From: JBBKWQ01 sp037969115
GTDB taxonomy: Bacteria > Actinomycetota > Acidimicrobiia > Acidimicrobiales > Ilumatobacteraceae
Direction of reading: 5' to 3'
Assembly: GCA_037969115.1 (NCBI GenBank)
Contig: JBBKWQ010000185.1
Coordinates: 1-35,788 of the forward strand
Length of the DNA stretch: 35,788 nucleotides
The position numbers and the translations under genes are program-made. Every line of letters begins with the position of its first letter. Position 1 is the stretch's first letter. Positions 7,678-14,906 of this stretch are shown here, piece by piece. The notes below the pieces were generated by a model that made no database searches, was not told the origin of the DNA, and saw nothing but the letters and a program-made list of their open reading frames with translations.

Positions 7678-8282
7678 TGTCGACCGACATGGCGACCTCA
7701 AACCGACCGAGTTCCGGCGCGACCACAGCCGACCACCGATTCGAGCAGTTTGTGCTGCCCGAGGTCGACGTGATGCTGCGGGTCGCGCGATCACTCACTC
7801 GGAACGCAGCCGACGCGGAAGATCTCGTCCAGGACAGTTTGCTGCGGGCGTATCGGGCGATCGATCGGTTCGACGGCCGTTACCCGCGGGCGTGGCTGCT
7901 CACGATCGTGCGCAACACTCACATCAACCGAAATCGTCGTCGTCGCCCTGAGTTGTTGCGAGACCCCGATGCGTCGATGGAGCAACTCGTCGTTGCGCCG
8001 GCCCGTGACCAGGCCGACGCGTTCATCGATGATCAGTTCGACGCCACGGTGATCGCTGCGCTCGACGGCCTCGACGAGAAATTTCGCGAGGTGGTCGAAC
8101 TCGTAGACATCGAGGGTCTCAGCTATGCCGAGACGGCTGAAGTGGTCGGCGTGCCCGTCGGCACCGTGATGAGTCGCCTGCACCGTGCCCGCAAGAAGGT
8201 GCGCGAAGCATTGCACGATTCGGGGATTGCGCCACGCGCGACGAACGCGGACGAGAACGACGACGGTGGGGACAGCAGATGA
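7677..8282 (+). CDS. ECF (group 4) RNA polymerase sigma factor
   Basis: A 201-residue ECF sigma factor of the RpoE/SigR type. Region 2 (about residues 28-92) shows DAEDLVQDSLLRAYRAIDRF and the promoter-melting YPRAWLLTIVRNTHINRNRR. Region 4 (127-178) shows LDEKFREVVELVDIEGLSYA followed by the recognition helix VPVGTVMSRLHRARKKV. The ATG at 7677 is used rather than the longer open frame because it overlaps the upstream stop and leaves a typical ~25-residue N-terminus. A zinc anti-sigma gene follows after 25 bases, so this is a sigma/anti-sigma unit, by analogy with SigR-RsrA a candidate thiol or redox stress regulator. Its regulon is unknown. Confidence 0.92.
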   Translation: MSTDMATSNRPSSGATTADHRFEQFVLPEVDVMLRVARSLTRNAADAEDLVQDSLLRAYRAIDRFDGRYPRAWLLTIVRNTHINRNRRRRPELLRDPDASMEQLVVAPARDQADAFIDDQFDATVIAALDGLDEKFREVVELVDIEGLSYAETAEVVGVPVGTVMSRLHRARKKVREALHDSGIAPRATNADENDDGGDSR

Positions 8283-8307
8283 CGAAATGGCAGAGGGAGG
8301 CCGGCAC

Positions 8308-8631
8308 ATGAACTGGTTGACGCGGATCTTTCGGAAGAACCGAACGGACGGGCCGGGCGACGTCGCCGGTCTCGGCGACATGCTGAGTTGCCTCGAGGTG
8401 GGCGAACAGCTCCAACAGTTCCTCGACGCGGAGATCGACGATGCCACCGCGCTACGCATCAACGAGCATCTCGAGGCATGCCGCCGGTGCGGGCTCGAGT
8501 CGGACACTTACCGTCGCATCAAGGCGACACTGGCAGCGCGCCGCCAGGACGTGCCGCCCGAAACCGCCGAGCGGCTCCGCGAGTTCGGGCGCCAACTCGT
8601 CGAGCGCGGATCACCACCCGTCAATCGCTGA
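8308..8631 (+). CDS. zinc-finger (ZAS) anti-sigma factor
   Basis: A 107-residue soluble anti-sigma factor. It carries the ZAS motif His54-x3-Cys58-x2-Cys61 (INEHLEACRRCG) with an additional Cys28 26 residues before the His, the ligand pattern of RsrA-like redox-sensing anti-sigma factors. No membrane helix is present. The C-terminal half is a charged helix (RLREFGRQLVERG). The ATG at 8308 has a strong GGGAGG ribosome-binding site about 7 bases upstream; an earlier in-frame ATG at 8287 lacks one. It presumably binds the preceding sigma factor. Response to disulfide stress is inferred from the Cys pattern only. Confidence 0.87.
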   Translation: MNWLTRIFRKNRTDGPGDVAGLGDMLSCLEVGEQLQQFLDAEIDDATALRINEHLEACRRCGLESDTYRRIKATLAARRQDVPPETAERLREFGRQLVERGSPPVNR

Positions 8632-8654
8632 GGCACGCTCGTGTGTCGTCAGAT

Positions 8655-8674
8655 CGGGTCCGTGACATGACCCG
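8655..8674. terminator. short hairpin between convergent genes
   Basis: CGGGTC (8655-8660) and GACCCG (8669-8674) form a 6-bp stem with an 8-base loop in the 57-base gap between the anti-sigma gene and the convergent spermidine-synthase-like gene. There is no T-run on either side, so intrinsic termination is uncertain. Confidence 0.3.
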
Positions 8675-8688
8675 CACAGGCGGTCCGG

Positions 8689-9399
8689 TCACGCGGTGGC
8701 GACATACACGGTGCAGGCTGACTCGCCGCCGGTGTAGTGGTTCGGAAAGCTGACGATGTGCGCTGTGGCGCTCTCGAATACGCCTTCGATCACTGCCACG
8801 AACTCGTCGTCGGGAGGGTCATCCGACCAGAGCGCGAAGACACCGCCGGGCAACAGTTGGTCGCGAACCCGGGCGAGCCCGGCCGGCCGGTAGAAGCTCG
8901 CATGGCTCGAGTTCAGGAGATGACTCGGGGTGTGGTCGATGTCGACGAGGATCGCATCGAACCGTTTCGGTCCGTCGTCACCGTGCTCGATGCCGTCGGC
9001 GACCAAGGCGAAGAAGTCGCCGTGGACGAAGTTGCATCGTGGGTCGGCAGTGAGGACGGCGCCGAGTGGAACGAGATGGTCGCGATGCCACCCGATCACC
9101 TGCGGAAGCGCATCGATCACCTGTAGGCGCGCCACCCGTTGGTCTTCGAGCGCGATCTTGGCGGTGTAGCCGAGCCCGAGCCCACCGACGACGACGTCGA
9201 GCTGTTCGCCGACCCGCGCCGCGAGCCCCAAGCGGGCAACGGCTTCCTCGCTGGCCGTGAACAGGCTCGACATCAAGAACTCATCGTCGAGCTTCACTTC
9301 GTACACGTCGACGAGCAGCGTCGGTTCGAGCCGCCGGCGCAGGCTGATGTCTCCCATCGGCGTCGTCTGGTGGTCGATCTCCTCGAATGCCCGGCTCAT
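8689..9399 (-). CDS. spermidine-synthase-like methyltransferase-fold protein
   Basis: A 236-residue protein of the spermidine synthase-like/SAM-dependent methyltransferase fold. The nucleotide-binding motif VVVGGLGLGYTA (69-80) and the acidic motif DAILVDIDHTPSHLL (about 149-163) are visible, as is LLPGGVFALWSDDPP near the C-terminus. The N-terminal beta-sheet domain of true spermidine synthases is short or absent, so aminopropyl transfer is not assured. The ATG at 9399 is chosen because AAAGGG lies about 8 bases upstream; the open frame continues for 26 Arg-rich residues that look non-coding. It is convergent with the anti-sigma gene. Function beyond the fold is not determinable. Confidence 0.82.
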   Translation of the reverse strand: MSRAFEEIDHQTTPMGDISLRRRLEPTLLVDVYEVKLDDEFLMSSLFTASEEAVARLGLAARVGEQLDVVVGGLGLGYTAKIALEDQRVARLQVIDALPQVIGWHRDHLVPLGAVLTADPRCNFVHGDFFALVADGIEHGDDGPKRFDAILVDIDHTPSHLLNSSHASFYRPAGLARVRDQLLPGGVFALWSDDPPDDEFVAVIEGVFESATAHIVSFPNHYTGGESACTVYVATA

Positions 9400-9445
9400 C
9401 GGCCACACCCTTTCACGAAACCCTCCGACGGACGGGCGAGGCCTG

Positions 9446-9607
9446 TCACGTCGACGTGTCGGTCTGCGGTTCTGCAATCTCGCGCAGGGTGTCGAGGTGG
9501 TCGTTGAAGGCGTTGCGGTCCTCGGGAGTGAGCCTCAGCCACTTGCGGGGCCACTTGCCGACGTGGCCAAGGGAACCGATGTCCCCGGCTCTGCGAACCC
9601 GCGTCAC
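9446..9607 (-). CDS. hypothetical 53-residue protein
   Basis: A short GTG-initiated frame with coding-like, GC-rich third positions and a plausible globular sequence: GHVGKWPRKWLRLTPEDRNA followed by an amphipathic segment FNDHLDTLREIAEP. It ends 46 bases upstream of the spermidine-synthase-like gene on the same strand and diverges from the GntR regulator gene. No ribosome-binding site is obvious. I do not recognise a family. Without this ORF the gap between the flanking genes would be 274 bases, unusually long for this window. Confidence 0.5.
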   Translation of the reverse strand: MTRVRRAGDIGSLGHVGKWPRKWLRLTPEDRNAFNDHLDTLREIAEPQTDTST

Positions 9608-9634
9608 CGCTGGCGGCGGGGCGGGGACGCGCTC

Positions 9635-9663
9635 TTGACTCTCCCCAACGATGAGACTAATAC
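9635..9663 (+). promoter_or_regulatory. sigma-A-type promoter of the GntR operon
   Basis: TTGACT (-35, 9635-9640) and TAATAC (-10, 9658-9663) are separated by exactly 17 bases, the best consensus promoter in the window. The predicted start of transcription is about 9670, only a few bases before the ATG at 9674, so the mRNA is essentially leaderless. A second candidate -10, TACTAT (9661-9666), would put it on the ATG itself. Confidence 0.65.
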
Positions 9664-9669
9664 TATTAG
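9657..9669. promoter_or_regulatory. palindromic operator overlapping the -10 of gntR
   Basis: CTAATA-C-TATTAG is a perfect inverted repeat with a single central base. It covers the -10 hexamer of the promoter and ends 4 bases before the start codon of a YtrA-type GntR gene. GntR proteins bind such short palindromes as dimers, so this is very probably the autoregulatory operator: occupancy would block RNA polymerase directly. Confidence 0.6.
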
Positions 9670-9673
9670 CACC

Positions 9674-10021
9674 ATGCGCTGGTCAATTGATCACACTTCC
9701 CGAGAGCGTCTCCAGGACCAGATCGCTCGTTGCGTTCGCCGCGGTGTGGGGTCCGGAGACCTGGTAGTCGGTGAGCAGCTACCGCCCGCTTCCGAACTCG
9801 GAATCGCATTGTCCGTCGATCGCAACACCGTGCTCGCCGCCTACCGACAGCTCCGCGACGACGGAGTGCTCGAGTTCCGACGCGGACGCGGCGCACGCGT
9901 CGCGTCCGCGGGCCCCGCATTGTCGTCGGTGACCGAAGCAGCCCAGAAGTTGGTCGCCTCGGCCAGCGAGCAGGGCCTCGGCAGGAACGATCTCATCCGC
10001 ATCATCAAGGAGTTGACATGA
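9674..10021 (+). CDS. GntR-family repressor, YtrA subfamily
   Basis: A 115-residue transcription factor with only the winged helix-turn-helix (about residues 13-78: RLQDQIARCVRRGVGSGDL, then QLPPASELGIALSVDRNTVL and AAYRQLRDDGVLEFRRGRGA) and a short C-terminal dimerisation tail. There is no large effector domain, which places it in the YtrA subfamily. These usually repress the operon they head, commonly encoding a membrane protein or ABC transporter. Here the stop overlaps the next gene's ATG by four bases (ATGA), and a palindrome sits on the promoter. Ligand unknown. Confidence 0.9.
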   Translation: MRWSIDHTSRERLQDQIARCVRRGVGSGDLVVGEQLPPASELGIALSVDRNTVLAAYRQLRDDGVLEFRRGRGARVASAGPALSSVTEAAQKLVASASEQGLGRNDLIRIIKELT

Positions 10022-10512
10022 CCACACTTCCAATTGCCGGGCCGAGCCGACACACGGTGTACACCGGCCGTACCACCAGCTGGCCGATGGTCGCCGCGAC
10101 GTGTGTCGGCACGGTCTTTCTCGTGCTCGTGGGCAAGGAATCGAATGGCGCCTGGAGCGACCTGATGTTCGTCGTACCGGCGATCCTGGTTGCCGTCGGC
10201 GTGCTCGCCGAAGTGCTGACTTCGTCCAGCGTGCGCGCCACCGCCGGGCCAAACGGCTTCACCATCCGCTGGGGACTGATCGGCTGGCCCAGTTGCACAT
10301 ACCGCCTCGACGAGATCGAGCACGCCGAAGTGATCGACCTGCCGTGGTGGCGAGTCTCCTACGGATTCTGGTGGACGCCGAAGCGGACCAACTGCACGCT
10401 TCGAAGCGGTCCGACCGTGCGACTCACGCTCCACAACCAGCGCATCGTCACGATCACCGTGCCCGAACCAGAAGCCGCCGTTGCCGCACTGCATGAAGCA
10501 ACATCCGGATAA
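10018..10512 (+). CDS. membrane protein with PH-like C-terminal domain
   Basis: A 164-residue protein, translationally coupled to the GntR repressor by a 4-base overlap. Two hydrophobic segments (about residues 22-38 and 50-66) are followed by a soluble, Trp-rich beta-strand region: GFTIRWGLIGWPSCTYRLDE, then LPWWRVSYGFWWTPK, then TVRLTLHNQRIVTITVPEPE and a final helix AAVAALHEA. This order of strands plus a terminal helix resembles bacterial PH-like domains, as in other short membrane proteins regulated by GntR/YtrA genes. Function unknown. Expression is probably controlled by the preceding regulator. Confidence 0.72.
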   Translation: MTTLPIAGPSRHTVYTGRTTSWPMVAATCVGTVFLVLVGKESNGAWSDLMFVVPAILVAVGVLAEVLTSSSVRATAGPNGFTIRWGLIGWPSCTYRLDEIEHAEVIDLPWWRVSYGFWWTPKRTNCTLRSGPTVRLTLHNQRIVTITVPEPEAAVAALHEATSG

Positions 10513-10544
10513 CGCTTGAACTCCGCCGACCCGCCAACTCAGTT

Positions 10545-11294
10545 CTAGCTCCAGATCTGCTCGAGGAGTCGGTAGGCAATGCTCAGCGCCGAGAGGCTGA
10601 GGAGACCGAGGATTGCGTGCTGGAACCGTTCGGCGCTGAGCCGGTTCGCGAGACGGTGCCCGAGCGGAATCGTCGCGAGCACGAACACCGCGAGGATGAG
10701 CGCGACCGTCAACAACCCGTCGAACTTGTTGCGAGTCGCGAGCACGACGACCTGGGACGCGCCCGAGATGGTGAAGACTGCCGACACCGATGCCACGAAG
10801 GCGTCGCGCGACAGTCGAAGGCCGTGGTGCCAGGTTCCGACGATCGGTCCCGAGATGCCGATCGCCCCCTGGAACAGCCCGGCAACCGCCCCGACCGGCG
10901 ATGACCAGCGACGCGCTGTGTCGTCGGCGAGCTGCAGGTCTGGTTGCCTGATCGACGTGACGATGTAACCGGTCAGAGCAGCCAGCAGCACGGCGAGCGT
11001 GACCGATTCCGGCACCACCCCCAACGTCAGCGTCCCGATGACCGCGCCGATGATGCCCGAGAGTGCGAAGCGAGCGAGGTAGTGCGCCTGCACGATCGAG
11101 CTTCGGTGTCGAACGACGAGCGCGATGTTCTGGGCGAGGTTCGGCAACGCGATTGCCGCCACGGCGGTCTCGGCGCCGATGAACACCGACATGATCGGCA
11201 CGGCGATGATGGGGAGGCCCATGCCCGTCACGCTCTTCACGATCGCTCCGACGGCGATCGCGATCACGATGACCGCCAGTTCGCCACCGGACAT
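10545..11294 (-). CDS. TauE/SafE-family permease
   Basis: A 249-residue sulfite exporter TauE/SafE-type membrane protein with two repeats of hydrophobic helices. The N-terminal repeat has AIVKSVTGMGLPIIAVPIMS and the second repeat the typical GLFQGAIGISGPIVGTW. The family moves small anions such as sulfite, sulfoacetate or related organosulfur compounds. Length is typical. The ATG at 11294 is chosen because the longer open frame adds an implausible Arg-rich stretch. It starts 11 bases after the TerB-like gene's stop and is the distal gene of the minus-strand set. It is convergent with the GntR-controlled membrane protein; only 32 bases separate the stops. Confidence 0.88.
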   Translation of the reverse strand: MSGGELAVIVIAIAVGAIVKSVTGMGLPIIAVPIMSVFIGAETAVAAIALPNLAQNIALVVRHRSSIVQAHYLARFALSGIIGAVIGTLTLGVVPESVTLAVLLAALTGYIVTSIRQPDLQLADDTARRWSSPVGAVAGLFQGAIGISGPIVGTWHHGLRLSRDAFVASVSAVFTISGASQVVVLATRNKFDGLLTVALILAVFVLATIPLGHRLANRLSAERFQHAILGLLSLSALSIAYRLLEQIWS

Positions 11295-11305
11295 GAAGGC
11301 GCGGG

Positions 11306-11701
11306 TCAGCCGAAGCGGACGGCGACGGCCGCGAGAATCGATCCCTCGGCCGCAGTGAGCTCGTCGTCGACGCAGGCGACCTCGCGCACGGCCGAGAAGA
11401 GCGCTCGCCGCAAGATTCGAGAACTGATGCGTTCGTCGATGTCGGCGATCATCTCGGCGACTCGGTCGTCGTGCACGGCCTGCTGGGCGATCGCCACGGC
11501 ATCTCCGAGGTAACGCTCGAAGGAGAACTCGCTCTCGTGCCACTCCTCGCTGATGTTGCGGATGGCTTCGATCTCGGCGCTGTCGATACTCTGATCGGCG
11601 ACCATCACCAACGTGAGCAGTTCGAGTGCCGCCTTGTGTTCCTGGTCGGCGTTGGCGTGAACGGCCACGCCTCGGAACAGCTCACTCAGTGTTTCGCTCA
11701 T
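11306..11701 (-). CDS. TerB-like (tellurite-resistance-type) helical protein
   Basis: A 131-residue all-helical protein resembling TerB: LELLTLVMVADQSIDSAEIEAI near residues 27-48 and VREVACVDDELTAAEGSIL near the C-terminus are the two acidic, EF-hand-like turns of that fold, where metal may bind. Its ATG overlaps the stop of the upstream peptidase gene by four bases (ATGA), so translation is probably coupled. TerB-fold proteins occur in stress and membrane-associated systems and do not by themselves imply tellurite resistance. No ter genes are nearby. Confidence 0.78.
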   Translation of the reverse strand: MSETLSELFRGVAVHANADQEHKAALELLTLVMVADQSIDSAEIEAIRNISEEWHESEFSFERYLGDAVAIAQQAVHDDRVAEMIADIDERISSRILRRALFSAVREVACVDDELTAAEGSILAAVAVRFG

Positions 11702-13863
11702 GCCTGGGCTCTCTTCGTTGCGGGGGTGTGGATCCTGAGAGTACGCCGTAGGAACTCCAGCTGGTGCAGCAGGAGGTTCTCAGCGACGATTTCCTGCGGC
11801 GTCATATGGGTGACGCCGACCAACGGGAGCACTTCGTGCGGCTTGCCCGCGGCCAGCAGCGCCGACGACAGGCGCAGCGTGTGGGCGGCCACCACGTTGT
11901 CGTCGGCGAGGCCATGGATCAGTAACAGCGGCCGCGTGAGCTCGCCGGCGAGCGGGATGAGTGACGAGGCCTCGTACACCGCCGGGTCGGCAATCGGGTC
12001 GCCGAGATAGCGCTCTGTGTAGTGCGTGTCATACAGCCGCCATTCGGTCACGGGTGCTCCGGCGATGCCGGCGTGGAACACGTCGGGTCGACGCATCACG
12101 GCGAGCGCCGACAGGTATCCGCCGAAGCTCCACCCACGCATCGCGACCCGATCGAGGTCGAGGGCGTCGTTGTCGGCCGCGGCAGCGAGGAGTCCTTCGA
12201 CCTGATCGTCGAGCGCCGCACTCGCGAGGTCATGGAACACCGCCCGTTCGAAGGCTGATCCGCGCCCAGGTGTACCTCGTCCGTCGACCACCACGACGGC
12301 GAAACCCTGGTCGGCGAACCATTGGGATGCGAGGAACGCGTTCCGCGACCGGACAACACGCTGAGCGTGTGGCCCGCCGTACGGGTCGAGGAGTACCGGG
12401 AGCCGGTCGCCGTAGGCGCCGCGGTTGGTGTCGTAGTCGTGGGGCAACAGCACGGCGACGTGCAGTCGGCGCTCGGGAGATCGGAGCAGGGTCACGTTCG
12501 GTGTGACGAGCGGCGTCGCGGCGAAAGACTGGAGCGACGCACCACCCGGCAGTGTGATGGCAGTTCCGAACTCGCCCAGTGTGGTCGTTCGAATGACCAC
12601 CGTCTCGCCGGCCGTCACGGCGCCATGCACGCCAGGTTCATCGGTGAGTGACTCGATGAGGTTCGGCGTGTACGCCGACCTGAAGATGTGCATCACCGTG
12701 GCGTCGTCGATCGGGTTGGCGGCGAAGATCACCCGGTCGAGGTCGGCGGAGATGATGGTGCGTACCTGGAGGTCTTCGGGAGTGACCGGCACGTCATCGA
12801 CCAACAGGCGGCGTGAGCCGTCGCGATCGCTGCACGCGACGACGCGGCCGTCGTGGAGCACGGTTGGCGACCCCGGCACGAGCTCGACCCACTCCGGATC
12901 TTCATCGTCCCAGACGATCGAGGTTGCGCCGGATTCGGTGTCGACGCGGAGGAGCCGCAGGCGTCGCTGGTCACGGCTCTGCACCGTGAGATGGAGGCCC
13001 GCGTCATTCCACTGCACGTCGGCGAGGTATGGAAACCGGGCCGCGTCCCAGTTCACGTCGGTCGGCTCGCCGCCGACCAGGTCGAACACGTGGAGCGAGA
13101 CATCGGCGTTGGCGGTTCCCGCCGCCGGATAGGCGTGTGTCGTCGGCTCACCCTCGGGCTCGGCAGGATTCGCGATGTGCCAACGGGTGACGGGCGCCGT
13201 GTCGACGCGGCAGACAGCGAGAAGATCTCCGGTTGGGCTCCACCAGTACCCGCGATGTCGCCCCATCTCCTCAGCGGCGATGAACTCGGCACTGCCCCAC
13301 GTGACGGTCGGAGGGTCGTCGAAGTCGCCGGCGATGGTCCGCGACTCCCCGGTGAGTTCACCGACCATCAATTTGGGGCCGTTCACGTATGCCACACACG
13401 TCGCCAATGGGTCGGGCCGGGGGTCGAACACGGGTCCCTCGACCGGCAGCGGTCGAGCCGACGCGGACAGCAGTCCGGCTACGAAGAGCTGGCCACCAAG
13501 TGCGAATGCCGCAACCGTCACCGCTCGATCGGTCGTATACGACGTGACGCCTCCTGCGCCCTCTCGCAACCGTTCACGCCGGCGTCGCTCCTCGGGCGGC
13601 AGGTCGAGATCGTCGGCGAGCAGGGCAAGCGGGTCGGCGATCAGCTGTTCCTCGCCGCTTCCGAGATCGAGCGACCAGAGGCAGTTGATCGAGTCGTCTC
13701 CCGCTCGACTACGCGCGAAGACCAGTCGTCGGCCGTCGGGCGACACGGTGAGATCGCGTGGCGCCCCCAGCGTGAAGCGCTGCGTCCGTGCCGACTGACG
13801 CGGGTACGTGTCGGCGTCGGCAGTCGATTCGGTCGTCGAGCCGTCTCCGCGTTCTTCGATCAC
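11698..13863 (-). CDS. S9 family peptidase, dipeptidyl-peptidase IV-like
   Basis: A 721-residue serine peptidase of family S9. The N-terminal ~450 residues are a beta-propeller, and the C-terminal ~250 an alpha/beta-hydrolase. The nucleophile is Ser579 in GWSFGGY; the acid lies in HGLADDNV (Asp654/655) and the base is His686 in GVTHM. The double-Glu AAEEMGRHRGYWWSP (Glu198-Glu199) is the DPP4-type element that anchors the substrate's free N-terminus, so removal of N-terminal dipeptides is expected. No signal peptide is seen, so it is probably cytoplasmic. The start is GTG, with a TAATCT hexamer 6 bases upstream that includes the stop codon of the nucleoside hydrolase gene. TerB-like and TauE genes follow. 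Confidence 0.93.
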   Translation of the reverse strand: MIEERGDGSTTESTADADTYPRQSARTQRFTLGAPRDLTVSPDGRRLVFARSRAGDDSINCLWSLDLGSGEEQLIADPLALLADDLDLPPEERRRRERLREGAGGVTSYTTDRAVTVAAFALGGQLFVAGLLSASARPLPVEGPVFDPRPDPLATCVAYVNGPKLMVGELTGESRTIAGDFDDPPTVTWGSAEFIAAEEMGRHRGYWWSPTGDLLAVCRVDTAPVTRWHIANPAEPEGEPTTHAYPAAGTANADVSLHVFDLVGGEPTDVNWDAARFPYLADVQWNDAGLHLTVQSRDQRRLRLLRVDTESGATSIVWDDEDPEWVELVPGSPTVLHDGRVVACSDRDGSRRLLVDDVPVTPEDLQVRTIISADLDRVIFAANPIDDATVMHIFRSAYTPNLIESLTDEPGVHGAVTAGETVVIRTTTLGEFGTAITLPGGASLQSFAATPLVTPNVTLLRSPERRLHVAVLLPHDYDTNRGAYGDRLPVLLDPYGGPHAQRVVRSRNAFLASQWFADQGFAVVVVDGRGTPGRGSAFERAVFHDLASAALDDQVEGLLAAAADNDALDLDRVAMRGWSFGGYLSALAVMRRPDVFHAGIAGAPVTEWRLYDTHYTERYLGDPIADPAVYEASSLIPLAGELTRPLLLIHGLADDNVVAAHTLRLSSALLAAGKPHEVLPLVGVTHMTPQEIVAENLLLHQLEFLRRTLRIHTPATKRAQA

Positions 13864-13869
13864 CTGAGC

Positions 13870-13875
13870 AGATTA
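13870..13875 (-). promoter_or_regulatory. putative -10 hexamer for the DPP4-like gene
   Basis: On the minus strand TAATCT ends 6 bases before the GTG at 13863. The first three bases are the TAA stop of the nucleoside hydrolase gene. No Shine-Dalgarno sequence is visible, so a leaderless transcript is likely. Confidence 0.45.
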
Positions 13876-14868
13876 CGGTACGTCGCCCGCAGCGGCGATG
13901 CCGGAATTGATCAACCGCCAGGCGGCATCGACATCGACGGTGTCGAGCACGTCGCAGTTCGGTGCCTGGCGCTCGATGAGGTCGCGCTGATCGATCACGG
14001 TCATGCCGCGCGTGAGCTCGCCGGTCAGTTCGATCTGGACGTGCCGCCTCGACGATGTGAACAGCTCGGGATGTGAGACGGCCATCACCGCGAGTGGGTC
14101 GTGGACGGCTGCTCCGGCCAAGGTGCTGTGGCGCGACCGATAGGTGTCGGCGAAGAAGACGAACAGATCGGCGAGCACGGCCGCCAGCCGGCCCGGGATC
14201 GCCCTGACCGCCTCGATCCGTTCGGGCGTCGCGAGGAACTGATGCGTGACGTCGAGGCCGGCCATCTTGAGGTCGACTCCCGACCCGTACACGACGGCGG
14301 CCGCTTCAGGGTCGGCCCAGATGTTGAACTCGGCGGTCACCGAGCGATTGCCGAACGTGCCGCCACCCATGAGCGAGACACCTGCGATCCGGTGGACCAG
14401 GTCGGGCGCCAAACGGAGAGCAAGTGCGATATTGGTCAGCGGTCCGGTGGGAACCAGCCAGATTCCTTCCTCGGCGCGGCAGGTGTCGACGAGATACGCC
14501 ACGGCGTCATCGCTCGACTGCAAGCGGGTCGGCGCCGGGAGTTCGGCGCCATCCAGGCCGGACTCACCGTGCACGAACCCCGCGTGCTTCGGCTCGGCAA
14601 CGATGGGCCGGTGCGAACCGGCGTGTACGTCGACATCGGGTGCAACGAGATCGCGGATCACGCAGGCGTTGTAGGTGGTGCGATCGAGAGGAGCATTGCC
14701 CGCCACCGTGGTGATGCCGCGGAGCTCGGTGGTCTGAGCGGCGACCACGATCGCTACGGCATCGTCGTGACCCGGGTCGCAGTCGAGAATGATCACCGGC
14801 CGCTCGGCGCCCGCTGATGCGGTCGTGTCGCCGAGTCGGGTCGAGGCGTCGGGGACGGGGGCGACCAT
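13873..14868 (-). CDS. nucleoside hydrolase (inosine-uridine preferring type)
   Basis: A 331-residue ribonucleoside hydrolase of the IUNH family, which cleaves the N-glycosidic bond of nucleosides to base and ribose. The Ca2+-binding signature DCDPGHDDA (residues 29-37) is intact. Downstream are the family segments VPTGPLTNIALAL, SLMGGG with AEFNIWADPEAA, and the late metal/ribose-binding VHDPLAVMA. The start at 14868 leaves ~22 residues before the first strand; the open frame continues upstream but overlaps the divergent lipoprotein's start. It presumably serves nucleoside salvage. The peptidase gene begins 9 bases after its stop. Base preference cannot be predicted. Confidence 0.92.
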   Translation of the reverse strand: MVAPVPDASTRLGDTTASAGAERPVIILDCDPGHDDAVAIVVAAQTTELRGITTVAGNAPLDRTTYNACVIRDLVAPDVDVHAGSHRPIVAEPKHAGFVHGESGLDGAELPAPTRLQSSDDAVAYLVDTCRAEEGIWLVPTGPLTNIALALRLAPDLVHRIAGVSLMGGGTFGNRSVTAEFNIWADPEAAAVVYGSGVDLKMAGLDVTHQFLATPERIEAVRAIPGRLAAVLADLFVFFADTYRSRHSTLAGAAVHDPLAVMAVSHPELFTSSRRHVQIELTGELTRGMTVIDQRDLIERQAPNCDVLDTVDVDAAWRLINSGIAAAGDVP

Positions 14869-14894
14869 GCATCGAATCTTGGCACGGGTTACGC

Positions 14895-14900
14895 GACGAT
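14895..14900 (+). promoter_or_regulatory. putative -10 hexamer for the lipoprotein gene
   Basis: GACGAT ends 6 bases before the ATG at 14907, in a 38-base divergent gap that must hold both promoters. It matches TANNNT in 5 of 6 positions. On the other strand CAAGAT lies 7 bases before the nucleoside hydrolase ATG. Both are weak on their own. Confidence 0.3.
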
Positions 14901-14906
14901 GATGAG

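Noticed and set aside
10517..10548. GAACT ... AGTTC inverted repeat between the convergent PH-like and TauE genes
   Set aside because: Only 5-bp arms with a ~20-base loop and no T-run; too weak to call a terminator.
12853..14076. Plus-strand open frame opposite the peptidase and nucleoside hydrolase genes
   Set aside because: It lacks recognisable motifs, while the other strand holds catalytic residues of two known families across the same bases.
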